A DNA stretch of 64,000 nucleotides from Methanocalculus alkaliphilus (GTDB taxonomy: Archaea; Halobacteriota; Methanomicrobia; Methanomicrobiales; Methanocorpusculaceae). Made by a program: the position numbers and the translations under genes. The stretch covers positions 62,001 through 126,000 of the forward strand of contig NZ_JALJYG010000002.1 of assembly GCF_024170505.1 (NCBI RefSeq), written 5' to 3'. Positions within the stretch are counted from its first letter, which is position 1. Each line of letters starts with the position of its first letter. Positions 52,408-60,090 of the stretch are shown here, in pieces. The notes under the pieces were generated by a model, which ran no database searches, was not told where the DNA came from, and saw only the letters and a list, made by a program, of their open reading frames with translations.

Positions 52408-53591
52408 GTCTTGACTGCAAGGAGAATGATGGTATCTGCTCTCTTTTCTGTAGTGGCGATTGCCGCCTCAAGAGATGCTGCCCTCCGGCACGCAGGATAG
52501 CGGGAGAGGAGGTCTGATGGCTCATCAGGGGTGACGAGGGTGAGATCATCCGGAGCAACAGCCTCGATGGCCGCGATGATAGCATCCTCAGCGAAGTTTT
52601 CGCAGACGGCATGTGCATCCTGGCCGATGATGAGATGAAGGTCTTTTCCGCTCTCTATCTTCCGTGCATACCGTGCCGCCTCGATGGTTGTATCTTTGGT
52701 TGTTCCGCTGTTTGCGGCATCAACGATGAGGCAGCCGTTCTCATATCTCGTCTGCATCCTGCCGGGGAGGGCCTCAAAACTCTGAAGCGGGGCGGGGTCG
52801 ATCCCAAGGAGGCAGCCTGCGGCAGTTGCCATCAGGAGGGGGTGGCGGTACCCCTCCAGCAGAAGGAGGGGATGATCAAACGATCCCTCGATCCCGTCAA
52901 ACGAGTAAGAGATGGTGGTCCCCCGGGAAGAGGCGATATCTCCAACAGTATGGGCATCCGGGTGATCGACGCAGATCCCCTCAGGGAGGAGGATCTGCGA
53001 ACATGTACTGAGATGGCAAAGTTTCGCCTCAAGGGCCGACCGCTTCCCGGCGGCGATCCGGTAGTCGCCGGGCGAGGTGAGGATCCCGAGATCCCCCCTC
53101 CCGGAGACCCCAAGCGAGGACTCTGCAATACACCACCCATGCAGTCGCCGTGCCTCCTGTACCGGCCGAATAATGTTTGCCGGGGTGATACTGTATCTCC
53201 CAAGCAACGTCTTCTCAGGATACCGGATATCCCCGGATGATGTATGCAGGATACCCGCCCCCCCCATCAGGTGGGCGAGGGCATACGCCGTGGTCGTCTT
53301 CCCGCGCTCCCCGGTTATCTCGATAAAAGGTGTTGGAAGATCCCCTCCCAGAAGAAGTCCTGCCGCCTGGTGATGGGTGATCACAGGAAGGCCGCGATGG
53401 AGCAGCGGATATGCCGGATCAAGGTGGACAGGCGCAATACATGCGTTATACAATCGCGTGCGGGCTGCTTCGGAGGGGATGCCATCCCTCCCGTAATAGA
53501 TATCCACGCAGTCCACGATATGCCCTTCTTCGGCAAGGGCGGTGGCGAGGGTCCCCCCGCCATGGGTGGTATCGAGCACCAGGAGGCGCAT
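52398..53591 (-). CDS. cfbE: coenzyme F430 synthase CfbE
   Basis: A 397-residue MurD/Mur-ligase-like protein that closes the final carbocyclic ring of F430. The N-terminal RLLVLDTTHGGGTLATALAEEGH is a nucleotide-fold start, IEITGERGKTTTAYALAHLMGG is the Mur-type P-loop, and the C-terminal ligase domain has DAANSGTTKDTTIEAARYAR. The ATG at 53591, eight bases after the cfbA stop, is chosen over upstream in-frame codons that fall in cfbA. Confidence 0.92.
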   Translation of the reverse strand: MRLLVLDTTHGGGTLATALAEEGHIVDCVDIYYGRDGIPSEAARTRLYNACIAPVHLDPAYPLLHRGLPVITHHQAAGLLLGGDLPTPFIEITGERGKTTTAYALAHLMGGAGILHTSSGDIRYPEKTLLGRYSITPANIIRPVQEARRLHGWCIAESSLGVSGRGDLGILTSPGDYRIAAGKRSALEAKLCHLSTCSQILLPEGICVDHPDAHTVGDIASSRGTTISYSFDGIEGSFDHPLLLLEGYRHPLLMATAAGCLLGIDPAPLQSFEALPGRMQTRYENGCLIVDAANSGTTKDTTIEAARYARKIESGKDLHLIIGQDAHAVCENFAEDAIIAAIEAVAPDDLTLVTPDEPSDLLSRYPACRRAASLEAAIATTEKRADTIILLAVKTWR

Positions 53592-53598
53592 CGGAGGT

Positions 53599-54003
53599 TC
53601 AGAGGTGATCGCGGATCGCGTTCTCTGCATTCTTCAGCATCAGTTCGGCAAGGAGTGGATCTCCGCCGATGGGGTCGGCATACAGGAGCGGGATCTCCTT
53701 TCCGTTCATCCTGAAGACGCCCTTCTTCTCCCCTTCTCCAAGACCGAGGATGCCGGGGATATCCTTCAGGATATGCACACCCTTTGCAAGGAAGAGCGGG
53801 ACGACGACGAGGAGATCGATATCCTCACTCTCAAAAGCCTTCAGCGACTCCTCGACCGTCGGTTCATTCAGGCTCATAAAACCGGATTTGACAATATACT
53901 GGTCGCTTTTTGCTGCCATGATGGTGGCGGTATTGTCGATGAGTGCCTTGTTATGGGGGAGTTTGCTGCCATGTCCAACAAGGAGTAATCCTTTCTTTGT
54001 CAT
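53599..54003 (-). CDS. cfbA: sirohydrochlorin nickelochelatase CfbA
   Basis: A 134-residue class II chelatase of the CbiX-small type that inserts nickel into sirohydrochlorin at the start of F430 synthesis. KGLLLVGHGSKLPHNK holds the first metal-binding histidine and LLVVVPLFLAKGVHILKDIP the second, as in CbiX/SirB/CfbA; the small size and homodimeric type are usual for archaea. It is the first gene of the cfbA-cfbE-cfbD-cfbB unit, divergent from the marker-9 gene with about 100 bases between. Confidence 0.93.
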   Translation of the reverse strand: MTKKGLLLVGHGSKLPHNKALIDNTATIMAAKSDQYIVKSGFMSLNEPTVEESLKAFESEDIDLLVVVPLFLAKGVHILKDIPGILGLGEGEKKGVFRMNGKEIPLLYADPIGGDPLLAELMLKNAENAIRDHL

Positions 54004-54104
54004 AAGAAGAGTTGTACTTTTCTACCAGAAAAGTGTTATTAATTTGCTTCCGGACGAAGCGATCCAAAGTGCTATACGCTATCATTTCTAATTTATATGA
54101 ATCT

Positions 54105-55238
54105 ATGATGGAGGCTTATGAACGATTTGAGCTCCTGATGAACCAGCAGATCGTCAGGACGCCTATTGCACTTGCATCAATGGCAGGGGTTGTGGATGCC
54201 GGATATGTGCTACAACGGGCAGGACATGTGGGTGCTGCGTTCCTTGGGGGCTTCTCCATCGATGAAGAGACGATTCTTGCAAGCCATGATCTTGCCGAGG
54301 CCGGGAGAACCGAGTTCTTCTTTGATGATCCGGCAAAAGGGATACGCGCTGAAGTGGAGAAGCTGAAGGGATCGGATGTTGTCCCCGGCATCAATCTGCG
54401 GGGGCGAAAACCGGCCGCATTTGCTGCACTTGCAGATGAGATCGGCGATACCGTCATCTATGAGATCGATGCCCATTGCCGCCAGAAGCCGATGATCGAT
54501 GCCGGGACCGGCGAACATCTCCTGACGCACCACCATGATCTCTGTGCTATCGTCCGGGCGCTCAAGACGATGGATACCTGCGTCTCGGTGAAGATGCGGG
54601 TGGGGCTTACCGATGAGCGGGCACTGGCACGAGCACTCTGGAAGGCGGGTGCGGACATCATCCATATCGACCTGATGGATCTGGGCCACCAGAAGATCCG
54701 CCAGATCCGCAATGCCGTCCCCCTCCAGATCATCGCCAATAACTCGATGCACTCCTATGATCGGGTGATGGACCAGTTCTCCCACGGAGCTGATCTCGTC
54801 TCCCTCGCCCGGCGGGCGGATCTCCATACCCTCAAGGGCCTTGATGCCGCTATCAGGCGGTATGCCGATGAGGTCGGGTGGTATAATGCACCGAAGCAGC
54901 TCTGCCGGGGGGGTGACCTCCGCTCCCTTGCCTTCTGCTGTATGCCGGTGAAGGAGTGCCCGCTTCTCCCTGCGATAAAAGGGCTTGATATGACTCGTGA
55001 TGAGTATCTGACCCTGAAGAAGAGGGTGACGAAGGAGACGGTGCTGGAAGGGGGATCACATACCTGTTTTGGGAGCCTTGCCTGGTGCTGTAAGTCATCA
55101 ACCCCCTGTATGTTCCGCGATATGACGCTGCAGAACCTCGGGATCTCGAAGGTGGCATACATGAAGGAGAAGCGGCATCTTGGCCAGAAGATCATGGAGG
55201 AGATATTTCATGAAGGACCCGGGGAGATCCCGTGCTGA
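54105..55238 (+). CDS. methanogenesis marker 9 protein (dihydrouridine synthase-like)
   Basis: A 377-residue protein with a flavin TIM barrel related to dihydrouridine synthases (TPIALASMAGVVDAGY, INLRGRKPAAF, YEIDAHCRQKP, CVSVKMRVGL, IIHIDLMDLG, LQIIANNSMHSYD) and a C-terminal cysteine-rich domain (LCRGGDLRSLAFCCMPVKECP, HTCFGSLAWCCKSSTPCMF) that occurs only in methanogens, known as methanogenesis marker 9. Its reaction is unknown. The flavin barrel plus a likely iron-sulfur site suggest a redox step on a tetrapyrrole, tRNA or MCR. I use the ATG at 54105. It opens a divergent operon opposite cfbA. Confidence 0.88.
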   Translation: MMEAYERFELLMNQQIVRTPIALASMAGVVDAGYVLQRAGHVGAAFLGGFSIDEETILASHDLAEAGRTEFFFDDPAKGIRAEVEKLKGSDVVPGINLRGRKPAAFAALADEIGDTVIYEIDAHCRQKPMIDAGTGEHLLTHHHDLCAIVRALKTMDTCVSVKMRVGLTDERALARALWKAGADIIHIDLMDLGHQKIRQIRNAVPLQIIANNSMHSYDRVMDQFSHGADLVSLARRADLHTLKGLDAAIRRYADEVGWYNAPKQLCRGGDLRSLAFCCMPVKECPLLPAIKGLDMTRDEYLTLKKRVTKETVLEGGSHTCFGSLAWCCKSSTPCMFRDMTLQNLGISKVAYMKEKRHLGQKIMEEIFHEGPGEIPC

Positions 55239-56028
55239 GCGTGCCCAGCTCGCAATGATGCTTGAGGTGACGGCGTATCCAAAGCCGGGGAACGTCGACC
55301 GCTGCCACGATTACCATGATACCCGGCTTGAGCACTTCCTCGCATCCGTCCTTGCCGCCCGGCCCGCCCTTGATGACGCCGAGGCAGGCAGGACCGGGAT
55401 CGGCGAGGCTATCCGGCAGGCGGTCATCCTGACAAACAGCCACTCCGGTGGAAATACGCATTTTGGCGCATATATCCTCCTCTTCCCCCTCATCATGGGA
55501 GGGGGGATTCCTGGCGCTCTCCGGCGGATCGAGGAGACGACCATCGATGATGCGGTTGCCTTCTATGAAGCCTTCTCGCTGACGGAGGTCCGTGTCCTCG
55601 AATCAGACGGGCTTGATGTGAAGGACCCGGAGTCGATCCGCCGCATCCGCGAGGAAGGGATGACACTCCGCGATGTGATGGCATACTCTGCCCCCCGCGA
55701 CATGGTCTGCCGTGAATGGATCGACGGCTACCCTCTCACCCGGCAGTTCGCCGACCGGCTCCATGAGGCAAGGGGCGGCCCCGGTGTCATCAGCCGGCTC
55801 TTCATCGCGCTGATGGCAGAGGAGCCGGATACCTTCATCGCCAAGAAGTTCGGTGAGAAGGCCGCCCTCGAGGCGATGGCGATGGCGCAGGACGTCCTTG
55901 CCGGACGGCGGACGATCCAGGAGATGGATGAGGAGTGCATCCGCCGGGGCATCAACCCGGGATCGCTCGCCGACATCGCCATCGCCGGGATCTACCTTGC
56001 CCTGACCGAGGGGTGGCAGTGGGACTGA
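55210..56028 (+). CDS. CitG/MdcB-like triphosphoribosyl-dephospho-CoA synthase family protein
   Basis: A 272-residue all-helical protein of the CitG family. AQLAMMLEVTAYPKPGNVDRCHDYHDT near residue 10, HSGGNTHFGAYILLFPL near 78 and the late NPGSLADIAIAGIYLAL match the family. In bacteria CitG makes the prosthetic group of citrate lyase; methanogens have no such enzyme, so the archaeal role must differ and is unknown. GGAGG about eight bases upstream supports the ATG at 55210, inside the end of the marker-9 gene (29-base overlap). The tight coupling hints at a joint role. Confidence 0.85.
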   Translation: MKDPGRSRAERAQLAMMLEVTAYPKPGNVDRCHDYHDTRLEHFLASVLAARPALDDAEAGRTGIGEAIRQAVILTNSHSGGNTHFGAYILLFPLIMGGGIPGALRRIEETTIDDAVAFYEAFSLTEVRVLESDGLDVKDPESIRRIREEGMTLRDVMAYSAPRDMVCREWIDGYPLTRQFADRLHEARGGPGVISRLFIALMAEEPDTFIAKKFGEKAALEAMAMAQDVLAGRRTIQEMDEECIRRGINPGSLADIAIAGIYLALTEGWQWD

Positions 56029-56603
56029 ACCACCCCCCGCTCCTCCGGGAGGGTATCAACGAGGTGATCGGGACAACCCGGTTCAACGCCGCCCCGATGG
56101 GGGTCATCTCCCGCGGCGGCCGGTATACCCTTGCCCTCTTCAAGGGGAGCCATACCGCAGAGAATGTCGTCCGGGACGGCTGGTTCGTCGCCAATATCGT
56201 CCATGACCCCCTCCTCTTCGTCGAGACGACCTTTGGGGATCTCCCGGAAGAGGCATTCGTCTCCGAGCAGGTCGATGGGATTCCCATGCACCGGCTCGCC
56301 GCCGCCGATGCCTGGGCCGCCTTCTCTGCCCGCGTCATCGGGGAGAGCAGCGAGGCATACAGCATCGAGCTGATGCCTATTGAGGAGAGAGTCCTTGTGG
56401 ATCCGATCCACCGCCCGGTGAACCGGGGGTTCAACGCCATCATCGAGGCGGCGGTCCATACGACCCGGTATCTCCGGAACCATGATCCTGAGCTGGAGTG
56501 GTTGATCAGGCATCACCTGGTGCTTGCGAGGAAGTGCGGGGGCGAGCGGGAGAGGGAAGCGGCGGGGGTTATTGAGGCGCTCATCCTGCAAGAATCTTTG
56601 TAG
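56019..56603 (+). CDS. DUF447 family protein (flavin reductase-like fold)
   Basis: A 194-residue protein of the DUF447 family: LREGINEVIGTTRFNAAPMGVISRGGRYTLALFKGSHTAENV is the typical start and GWFVANIVHDPLLFVETTF and HRPVNRGFNAIIEAAVHTTRYL follow. The fold is FMN-binding split barrel-like; the role is unknown in methanogens. It starts with a GTG at 56019, ten bases inside the upstream gene, with GAGGGGTGG before it. Its last third is duplicated 723 bases downstream, on the far side of a hicBA cassette. Confidence 0.83.
   Translation: MGLNHPPLLREGINEVIGTTRFNAAPMGVISRGGRYTLALFKGSHTAENVVRDGWFVANIVHDPLLFVETTFGDLPEEAFVSEQVDGIPMHRLAAADAWAAFSARVIGESSEAYSIELMPIEERVLVDPIHRPVNRGFNAIIEAAVHTTRYLRNHDPELEWLIRHHLVLARKCGGEREREAAGVIEALILQESL
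56421..56542 (+). repeat. direct repeat, upstream copy (DUF447 gene tail)
   Basis: This 122-base segment, coding for NRGFNAIIEAAVHTTRYLRN onward to ARKCGG, recurs at 57144-57265 in the same orientation with 12 mismatches and no gap, about 90 percent identity. The two copies bracket the hicBA cassette. Confidence 0.85.
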
Positions 56604-56684
56604 CAGAGAGATTATCTATACCCGATACAAAAACTATTATGGTGGAAAACCCGGGTGTCCCGCTACCATACCCCGGAGATGATC

Positions 56685-56918
56685 ATGACATACAGGAATT
56701 ATCGTATTCTGCTCCGTAAAGAACCCGAAGGTGGATTTACCGTCACTGTTCCGACACTACCCGGCTGTATTACCTTTGGCGAAACGATAGATGACGCAAT
56801 AGATATGGCAAAAGAAGCAATAGAGCTCTATATTGAGCATCTTCTGGAGAAGGGAGAGGAGGTGCCGACAGATGGAGGACTCCTCGAATATACCATAACC
56901 ATAGATGCATATGCCTAA
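56685..56918 (+). CDS. hicB: HicB-family antitoxin (second module)
   Basis: A 77-residue HicB-like protein with ILLRKEPEGGFTVTVPTLPGCITFGETIDDAIDMAKEAIELYIEHLLEKGEEVP, the usual HicB core. GGAG six bases upstream marks the ATG at 56685. The order is antitoxin first, toxin second, opposite to the module at 13962, so the two are not recent copies of each other. It overlaps hicA by eight bases. It lies between the two copies of the DUF447 tail. Confidence 0.88.
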   Translation: MTYRNYRILLRKEPEGGFTVTVPTLPGCITFGETIDDAIDMAKEAIELYIEHLLEKGEEVPTDGGLLEYTITIDAYA

Positions 56919-57133
56919 ATTACCGGTACTCACACCCCAAAAGGTTATCAAAATTATCCAGAAGAGAGGGTTTTTGCTGGATCGAATAAAGGGAAGCCAT
57001 CAGATTTTTCAACCCTGAAACAAAGCGCAGGGTCATTATTCCTTTTCATAAACGTGAACTACCAACTGGCACTCTGATAGAGATACTGAAACAGGCTGGT
57101 ATTGATCGTGATGAGATAGAAGACCCATCGTAA
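56911..57133 (+). pseudogene. hicA: frameshifted HicA toxin gene
   Basis: The frame from the ATG at 56911 reads MPKLPVLTPQKVIKIIQKRG, then FLLDRIKGSHQIFQP and a stop at about 57016; one base shift recovers NPETKRRVIIPFHKRELPTG and TLIEILKQAGIDRDEIEDPS to the stop at 57131-57133. Joined, this is a full HicA with its catalytic GSHQIF histidine. Compared with the usual SHQIFxNP, two bases seem to be missing after ATTTTT. The toxin is therefore broken, while its antitoxin gene is intact, unless this is a sequencing error in the T run. Confidence 0.82.
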
Positions 57134-57143
57134 TACCTTCTTA

Positions 57144-57265
57144 AACCGGGTATTCAACGCCATCATCGAGGCGGCGGTTCATATGACCCGGTACCTCCGG
57201 ACCCATGATCCCGATCTGGGGTGGCTGATCCGCCATCACCTGGTGCTTGCGAGGAAGTGCGGGGG
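57144..57265 (+). repeat. direct repeat, downstream copy (orphan DUF447 tail)
   Basis: The segment codes for NRVFNAIIEAAVHMTRYLRT and on to LARKCGG but has no start of its own and runs to a stop after GGKWLDRKNANKKGF, so it is a non-functional gene tail. It matches 56421-56542. Most differences change third positions, as if the copy came from a diverged homologue rather than from recent local duplication. Confidence 0.85.
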
Positions 57266-57310
57266 GAAATGGCTTGATAGAAAAAATGCAAATAAAAAAG
57301 GGTTTTAGTA

Positions 57311-57730
57311 TTAGAACCGCCGGTCGTAGATGACCTGTGATGCACCATCTTCAAATGTTGCGGTTATAACGACCCTGTCGCCAGCCTTCATTTGTATTGG
57401 CCAAACAGACCCAACAGATGGGTCGCCTTCCTTACCAAGAATACCATCTTCCTCGAAATCATATTTTTCATTGAAATCATCATCTTGAGCAGGGCTGGTT
57501 ACATTCCAATATGCAATATCCCGGATATCCGCTCCACCCTGCCATGTGATATTACCAATATTCTCACCTGTCTGTGCAACAGTCACACCAACAACCTTCG
57601 TCGCTGTCGTCCCGCCGACCAGCCCGAACACAAACGCCGCAATAATTGCAGCGAGGATCACCGTGATGGCGACCATCAGGATGACACCGATGACCGGTGA
57701 GACTGCATCGTCATTTCTCTTCATCGTCAT
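57311..57730 (-). CDS. type IV pilin-like protein
   Basis: A 139-residue pilin precursor. The short basic leader MTMKRNDDAVSPVIG precedes a single hydrophobic helix (VIGVILMVAITVILAAIIAAFVFGLVG), with cleavage expected just before DDAVSPV by the archaeal prepilin peptidase; the rest is a small beta-rich acidic domain ending QVIYDRRF. This is the archaeal pilin N-terminal domain seen in surface adhesion pili of Euryarchaeota. GAGGTGA lies six bases before the ATG at 57730; the first ATG at 57736 touches that site, so I did not use it. A TATATATATG box near 57840 may be its promoter. Confidence 0.88.
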   Translation of the reverse strand: MTMKRNDDAVSPVIGVILMVAITVILAAIIAAFVFGLVGGTTATKVVGVTVAQTGENIGNITWQGGADIRDIAYWNVTSPAQDDDFNEKYDFEEDGILGKEGDPSVGSVWPIQMKAGDRVVITATFEDGASQVIYDRRF

Positions 57731-57905
57731 AATCATTCACCTCACGTCCCCATCACCGGAATCTTTGGATCCTTGAAAGAGTCCCGCATCTTCCGGGCAG
57801 GGTGCGGATATACAATGATTGTGATAAGATCTACATATATATATTGGATGTGGATTACCAGGAGAAGAAAATGTAGACAAAACCCGGTTTATGAAATATC
57901 ATTTC

Positions 57906-58358
57906 CTATTCAGATGGAAAAGACTTGTTTGTTTCCCTCTTCCGGCACCTAATCTCCTCGTCCGTCTCGATCCTCTCCCAGCTCTCAAGAACAGCGGCGA
58001 GGAAGCCGGTCAGGTACGAGGAGGCAATCAGGGGGCAGCAGAGGCCGCTATCGACCGATGCGGTGAAATCCTTTTTTATAATAATGGCATTATCGCCCTT
58101 CCTCTCATAGGGCACCCCCGCCGTCAGCAGGAAGCTCTCGACGATGAGGAGAACCTCCCCCTCGGGGACACGCCGCCGGAACCCTGCCCCCTCTTCAGCC
58201 CCGAGAGCCGAGGCATGCCGGGCGACCGCCTCCCGAACTGCTTCTGATGGATCTGCGGCAAGACGTTTAAGGAGGGGATCGGCAATTCTGTTCTTGCCAA
58301 AGAACCTCGATGTCTTGCTGATCGTCCAGTCGCGTGCGAATGAGGCGCCAAATCCCAT
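57906..58358 (-). CDS. hypothetical protein
   Basis: A 150-residue protein without a recognised family. The first half is helical with a repeat-like KNRIADPLLKRLAADPSEAVREAVARHASAL, which looks like one HEAT-type unit; the second half has a beta strand pair and a cysteine pair (SGLCCPLIASSYLTGFLAAVLESW). A GGAGG nine bases before the ATG marks the start. It follows the 58372 membrane protein gene by 13 bases and so is the last gene of the Lrp regulator operon. Confidence 0.68.
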   Translation of the reverse strand: MGFGASFARDWTISKTSRFFGKNRIADPLLKRLAADPSEAVREAVARHASALGAEEGAGFRRRVPEGEVLLIVESFLLTAGVPYERKGDNAIIIKKDFTASVDSGLCCPLIASSYLTGFLAAVLESWERIETDEEIRCRKRETNKSFPSE

Positions 58359-58371
58359 AGCCTGTACCCTC

Positions 58372-58647
58372 CTACCGGAAGACCCCCGTGATCATACACC
58401 CGATTCCTGCAATCTGGAGGAGGCGGGCGGTGACGATGGACCAGTACGATATCACGCCCTCCCCGGAGATCATCGCGACGATATCCGAGAAGACGATCCC
58501 GATGACGAGGAGGAAGAGACCCAGATTGAAGAGGAGGAGTGTCTTGTCCTTCACCCGTTTATAGGAGAGGTACATCAGGACGATCAGTGCCGCCCCCATG
58601 ATGAGGGTGATGATCGCGAGGATCCCATACAGCATCTCAAATGCCAT
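58372..58647 (-). CDS. small membrane protein in an Lrp operon
   Basis: A 91-residue protein with three hydrophobic segments (MLYGILAIITLIMGAALIVLMYLSY, LLLFNLGLFLLVIGIVFSDIVAMIS, TARLLQIAGIGCMITGVF). I start at the ATG at 58647 with GGAGG five bases upstream; ATGs at 58671 (touching the Lrp stop as TAATG) and 58659 are alternatives. Its role is unknown; similar three-helix proteins are paired with regulators in archaea. Confidence 0.68.
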   Translation of the reverse strand: MAFEMLYGILAIITLIMGAALIVLMYLSYKRVKDKTLLLFNLGLFLLVIGIVFSDIVAMISGEGVISYWSIVTARLLQIAGIGCMITGVFR

Positions 58648-58670
58648 TGCCGCCTCCATACACAGAACCA

Positions 58671-59111
58671 TTATCCAACATATGTCTGCTCTTTGATCTT
58701 TCTGACTGCAAGGATTGTATTCACCTCACGGACGCCCGGCAATGCCGATATCGGGTGGATGAGCTCATTCTTCAGCTCAGAGATATCCGATGTCACCGCC
58801 TTGACCAGGTAGTCATTTGGTTCGAGTACTTCAAAGACCTCCCTGACGATCTGCCGCTCCCTGAGAAGAGTGATCAGATCGTCGGCCGCCTCGGGATCAA
58901 CCTTGATCGAAAGAAATGAAACAAGGCGGCGCGGGAAAAATTCAGGATTCACGGCAATAGTAAACCGCGCGATCACACCTTCCTGTTTCAATCGCTCGAT
59001 CCGTTTGAATACTGTCGAAGGGGCAATAGAGAGCCGCTTCCCGAGATCAGCCAGCGGTACTTTGGCATCACTCATCAACGCATCAAGGATGGCATGATCG
59101 GTCGCATCCAT
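58671..59111 (-). CDS. Lrp/AsnC family transcriptional regulator
   Basis: A 146-residue regulator: MDATDHAILDALMSDAKVPLADLGKRLSIAPSTVFKRIERLKQEGVI is the helix-turn-helix half, and the rest is the ligand-binding ferredoxin-like domain (RRLVSFLSIKVDPEAADDLI, DYLVKAVTSDISELKNEL). In archaea these sense amino acids or redox state. It is 32 bases downstream of thiD on the same strand and leads a three-gene unit with the membrane and hypothetical proteins. Confidence 0.9.
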   Translation of the reverse strand: MDATDHAILDALMSDAKVPLADLGKRLSIAPSTVFKRIERLKQEGVIARFTIAVNPEFFPRRLVSFLSIKVDPEAADDLITLLRERQIVREVFEVLEPNDYLVKAVTSDISELKNELIHPISALPGVREVNTILAVRKIKEQTYVG

Positions 59112-59142
59112 TACTCTGATGGTTGTATCACAAAGAGATATA

Positions 59143-59952
59143 TCAATCGATCTCGATCCGGCGCATCTCCCAGAAGGGATCAGGGACCGCCCCACCGGAG
59201 TCAAACCTGATCGCATGCCGGATGGCGCCATCGATGAACCGTTTTGCATCAGGAAATGCGGATCGCAGGTCAGCACCAAGCGCAATCTCCGCCGCAATTG
59301 CGGAGGCGAAGGAACACCCGGATCCATGCACCTCGTACGGGTACCTCGGACGGGAGAGGGCGACCTCCCCCTCGCTATCCAGCAGAATATCGGTCGCCTC
59401 CGTATCTGTCCCATGCCCTCCCTTGATGATGACCGCCTCGGCCCCGAGCGAGCGGATCACCGCTGCCGCCTCCCGAACATCTTCAAGTGACAGGATCGGG
59501 GAGATCCCGGTGATCATCTCCGCCTCCGGGATATTCGGGGTGACGACGGTCGCAAGCGGTACCAACCCGTCGATGAGGAGCGTCAGGGCATCAGATGAGA
59601 GAAGGCGGTGACCGCTCGTTGAGACGATGACCGGATCAAGGACGAGCGATGCCCCGTCCGGAAGCGAATCGATGACCGCATCGATCACCTCCACATTCCC
59701 AAGCATCCCGGTCTTCCATGCGCCAATGGTAAACTCCTCGCAGAGCGTGGTGATCTGTGCCGCAACCGAATCTCCCGACTGTATCCAGGAACCGGCGACA
59801 CGCCGGGTATTCTGTGCGGTCGTCGCGGTGATGACGGTGAGGCCGTAGACGCCATACGCTGAGAAGACCTTGAGATCAGCCTGGATGCCCGCCCCCGCGC
59901 TTGAGTCGGATCCCGCAATGGTGCATGCGGTCGGAATCGGATCGATGGCCAT
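59143..59952 (-). CDS. thiD: hydroxymethylpyrimidine/phosphomethylpyrimidine kinase ThiD
   Basis: A 269-residue ribokinase-fold kinase of thiamine synthesis, phosphorylating the product of ThiC. It has PTACTIAGSDSSAGAGIQADLKVFSAYGVYGLTV at the start, TGMLGNVEVIDAV, LVLDPVIVSTSGHRLLSSDAL, VTPNIPEAEMITG, VIIKGGHG and the catalytic VHGSGCSFASAIAAEI. It is the stand-alone type; in many archaea ThiD is fused to ThiN, which here is separate at 3.4 kb. GTGATC, complementary to the rRNA end, lies six bases upstream. Confidence 0.93.
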   Translation of the reverse strand: MAIDPIPTACTIAGSDSSAGAGIQADLKVFSAYGVYGLTVITATTAQNTRRVAGSWIQSGDSVAAQITTLCEEFTIGAWKTGMLGNVEVIDAVIDSLPDGASLVLDPVIVSTSGHRLLSSDALTLLIDGLVPLATVVTPNIPEAEMITGISPILSLEDVREAAAVIRSLGAEAVIIKGGHGTDTEATDILLDSEGEVALSRPRYPYEVHGSGCSFASAIAAEIALGADLRSAFPDAKRFIDGAIRHAIRFDSGGAVPDPFWEMRRIEID

Positions 59953-60090
59953 AGCAGATGATCACTCTTGCCATACCAGAACATCAGTCTTCTGGTTTTG
60001 CGCGTCATCGGATGGATGGGGAGAGATCTCCCCGGATCGTAGCGCAGTAGATCACGCATTTATTGCCGCACACGATCAACACCTCGGTAT

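Noticed and set aside
57891-58247. forward open frame across the 57906 hypothetical gene
   Set aside because: Shadow of the reverse-strand gene, which has a good ribosome binding site and an operon context.
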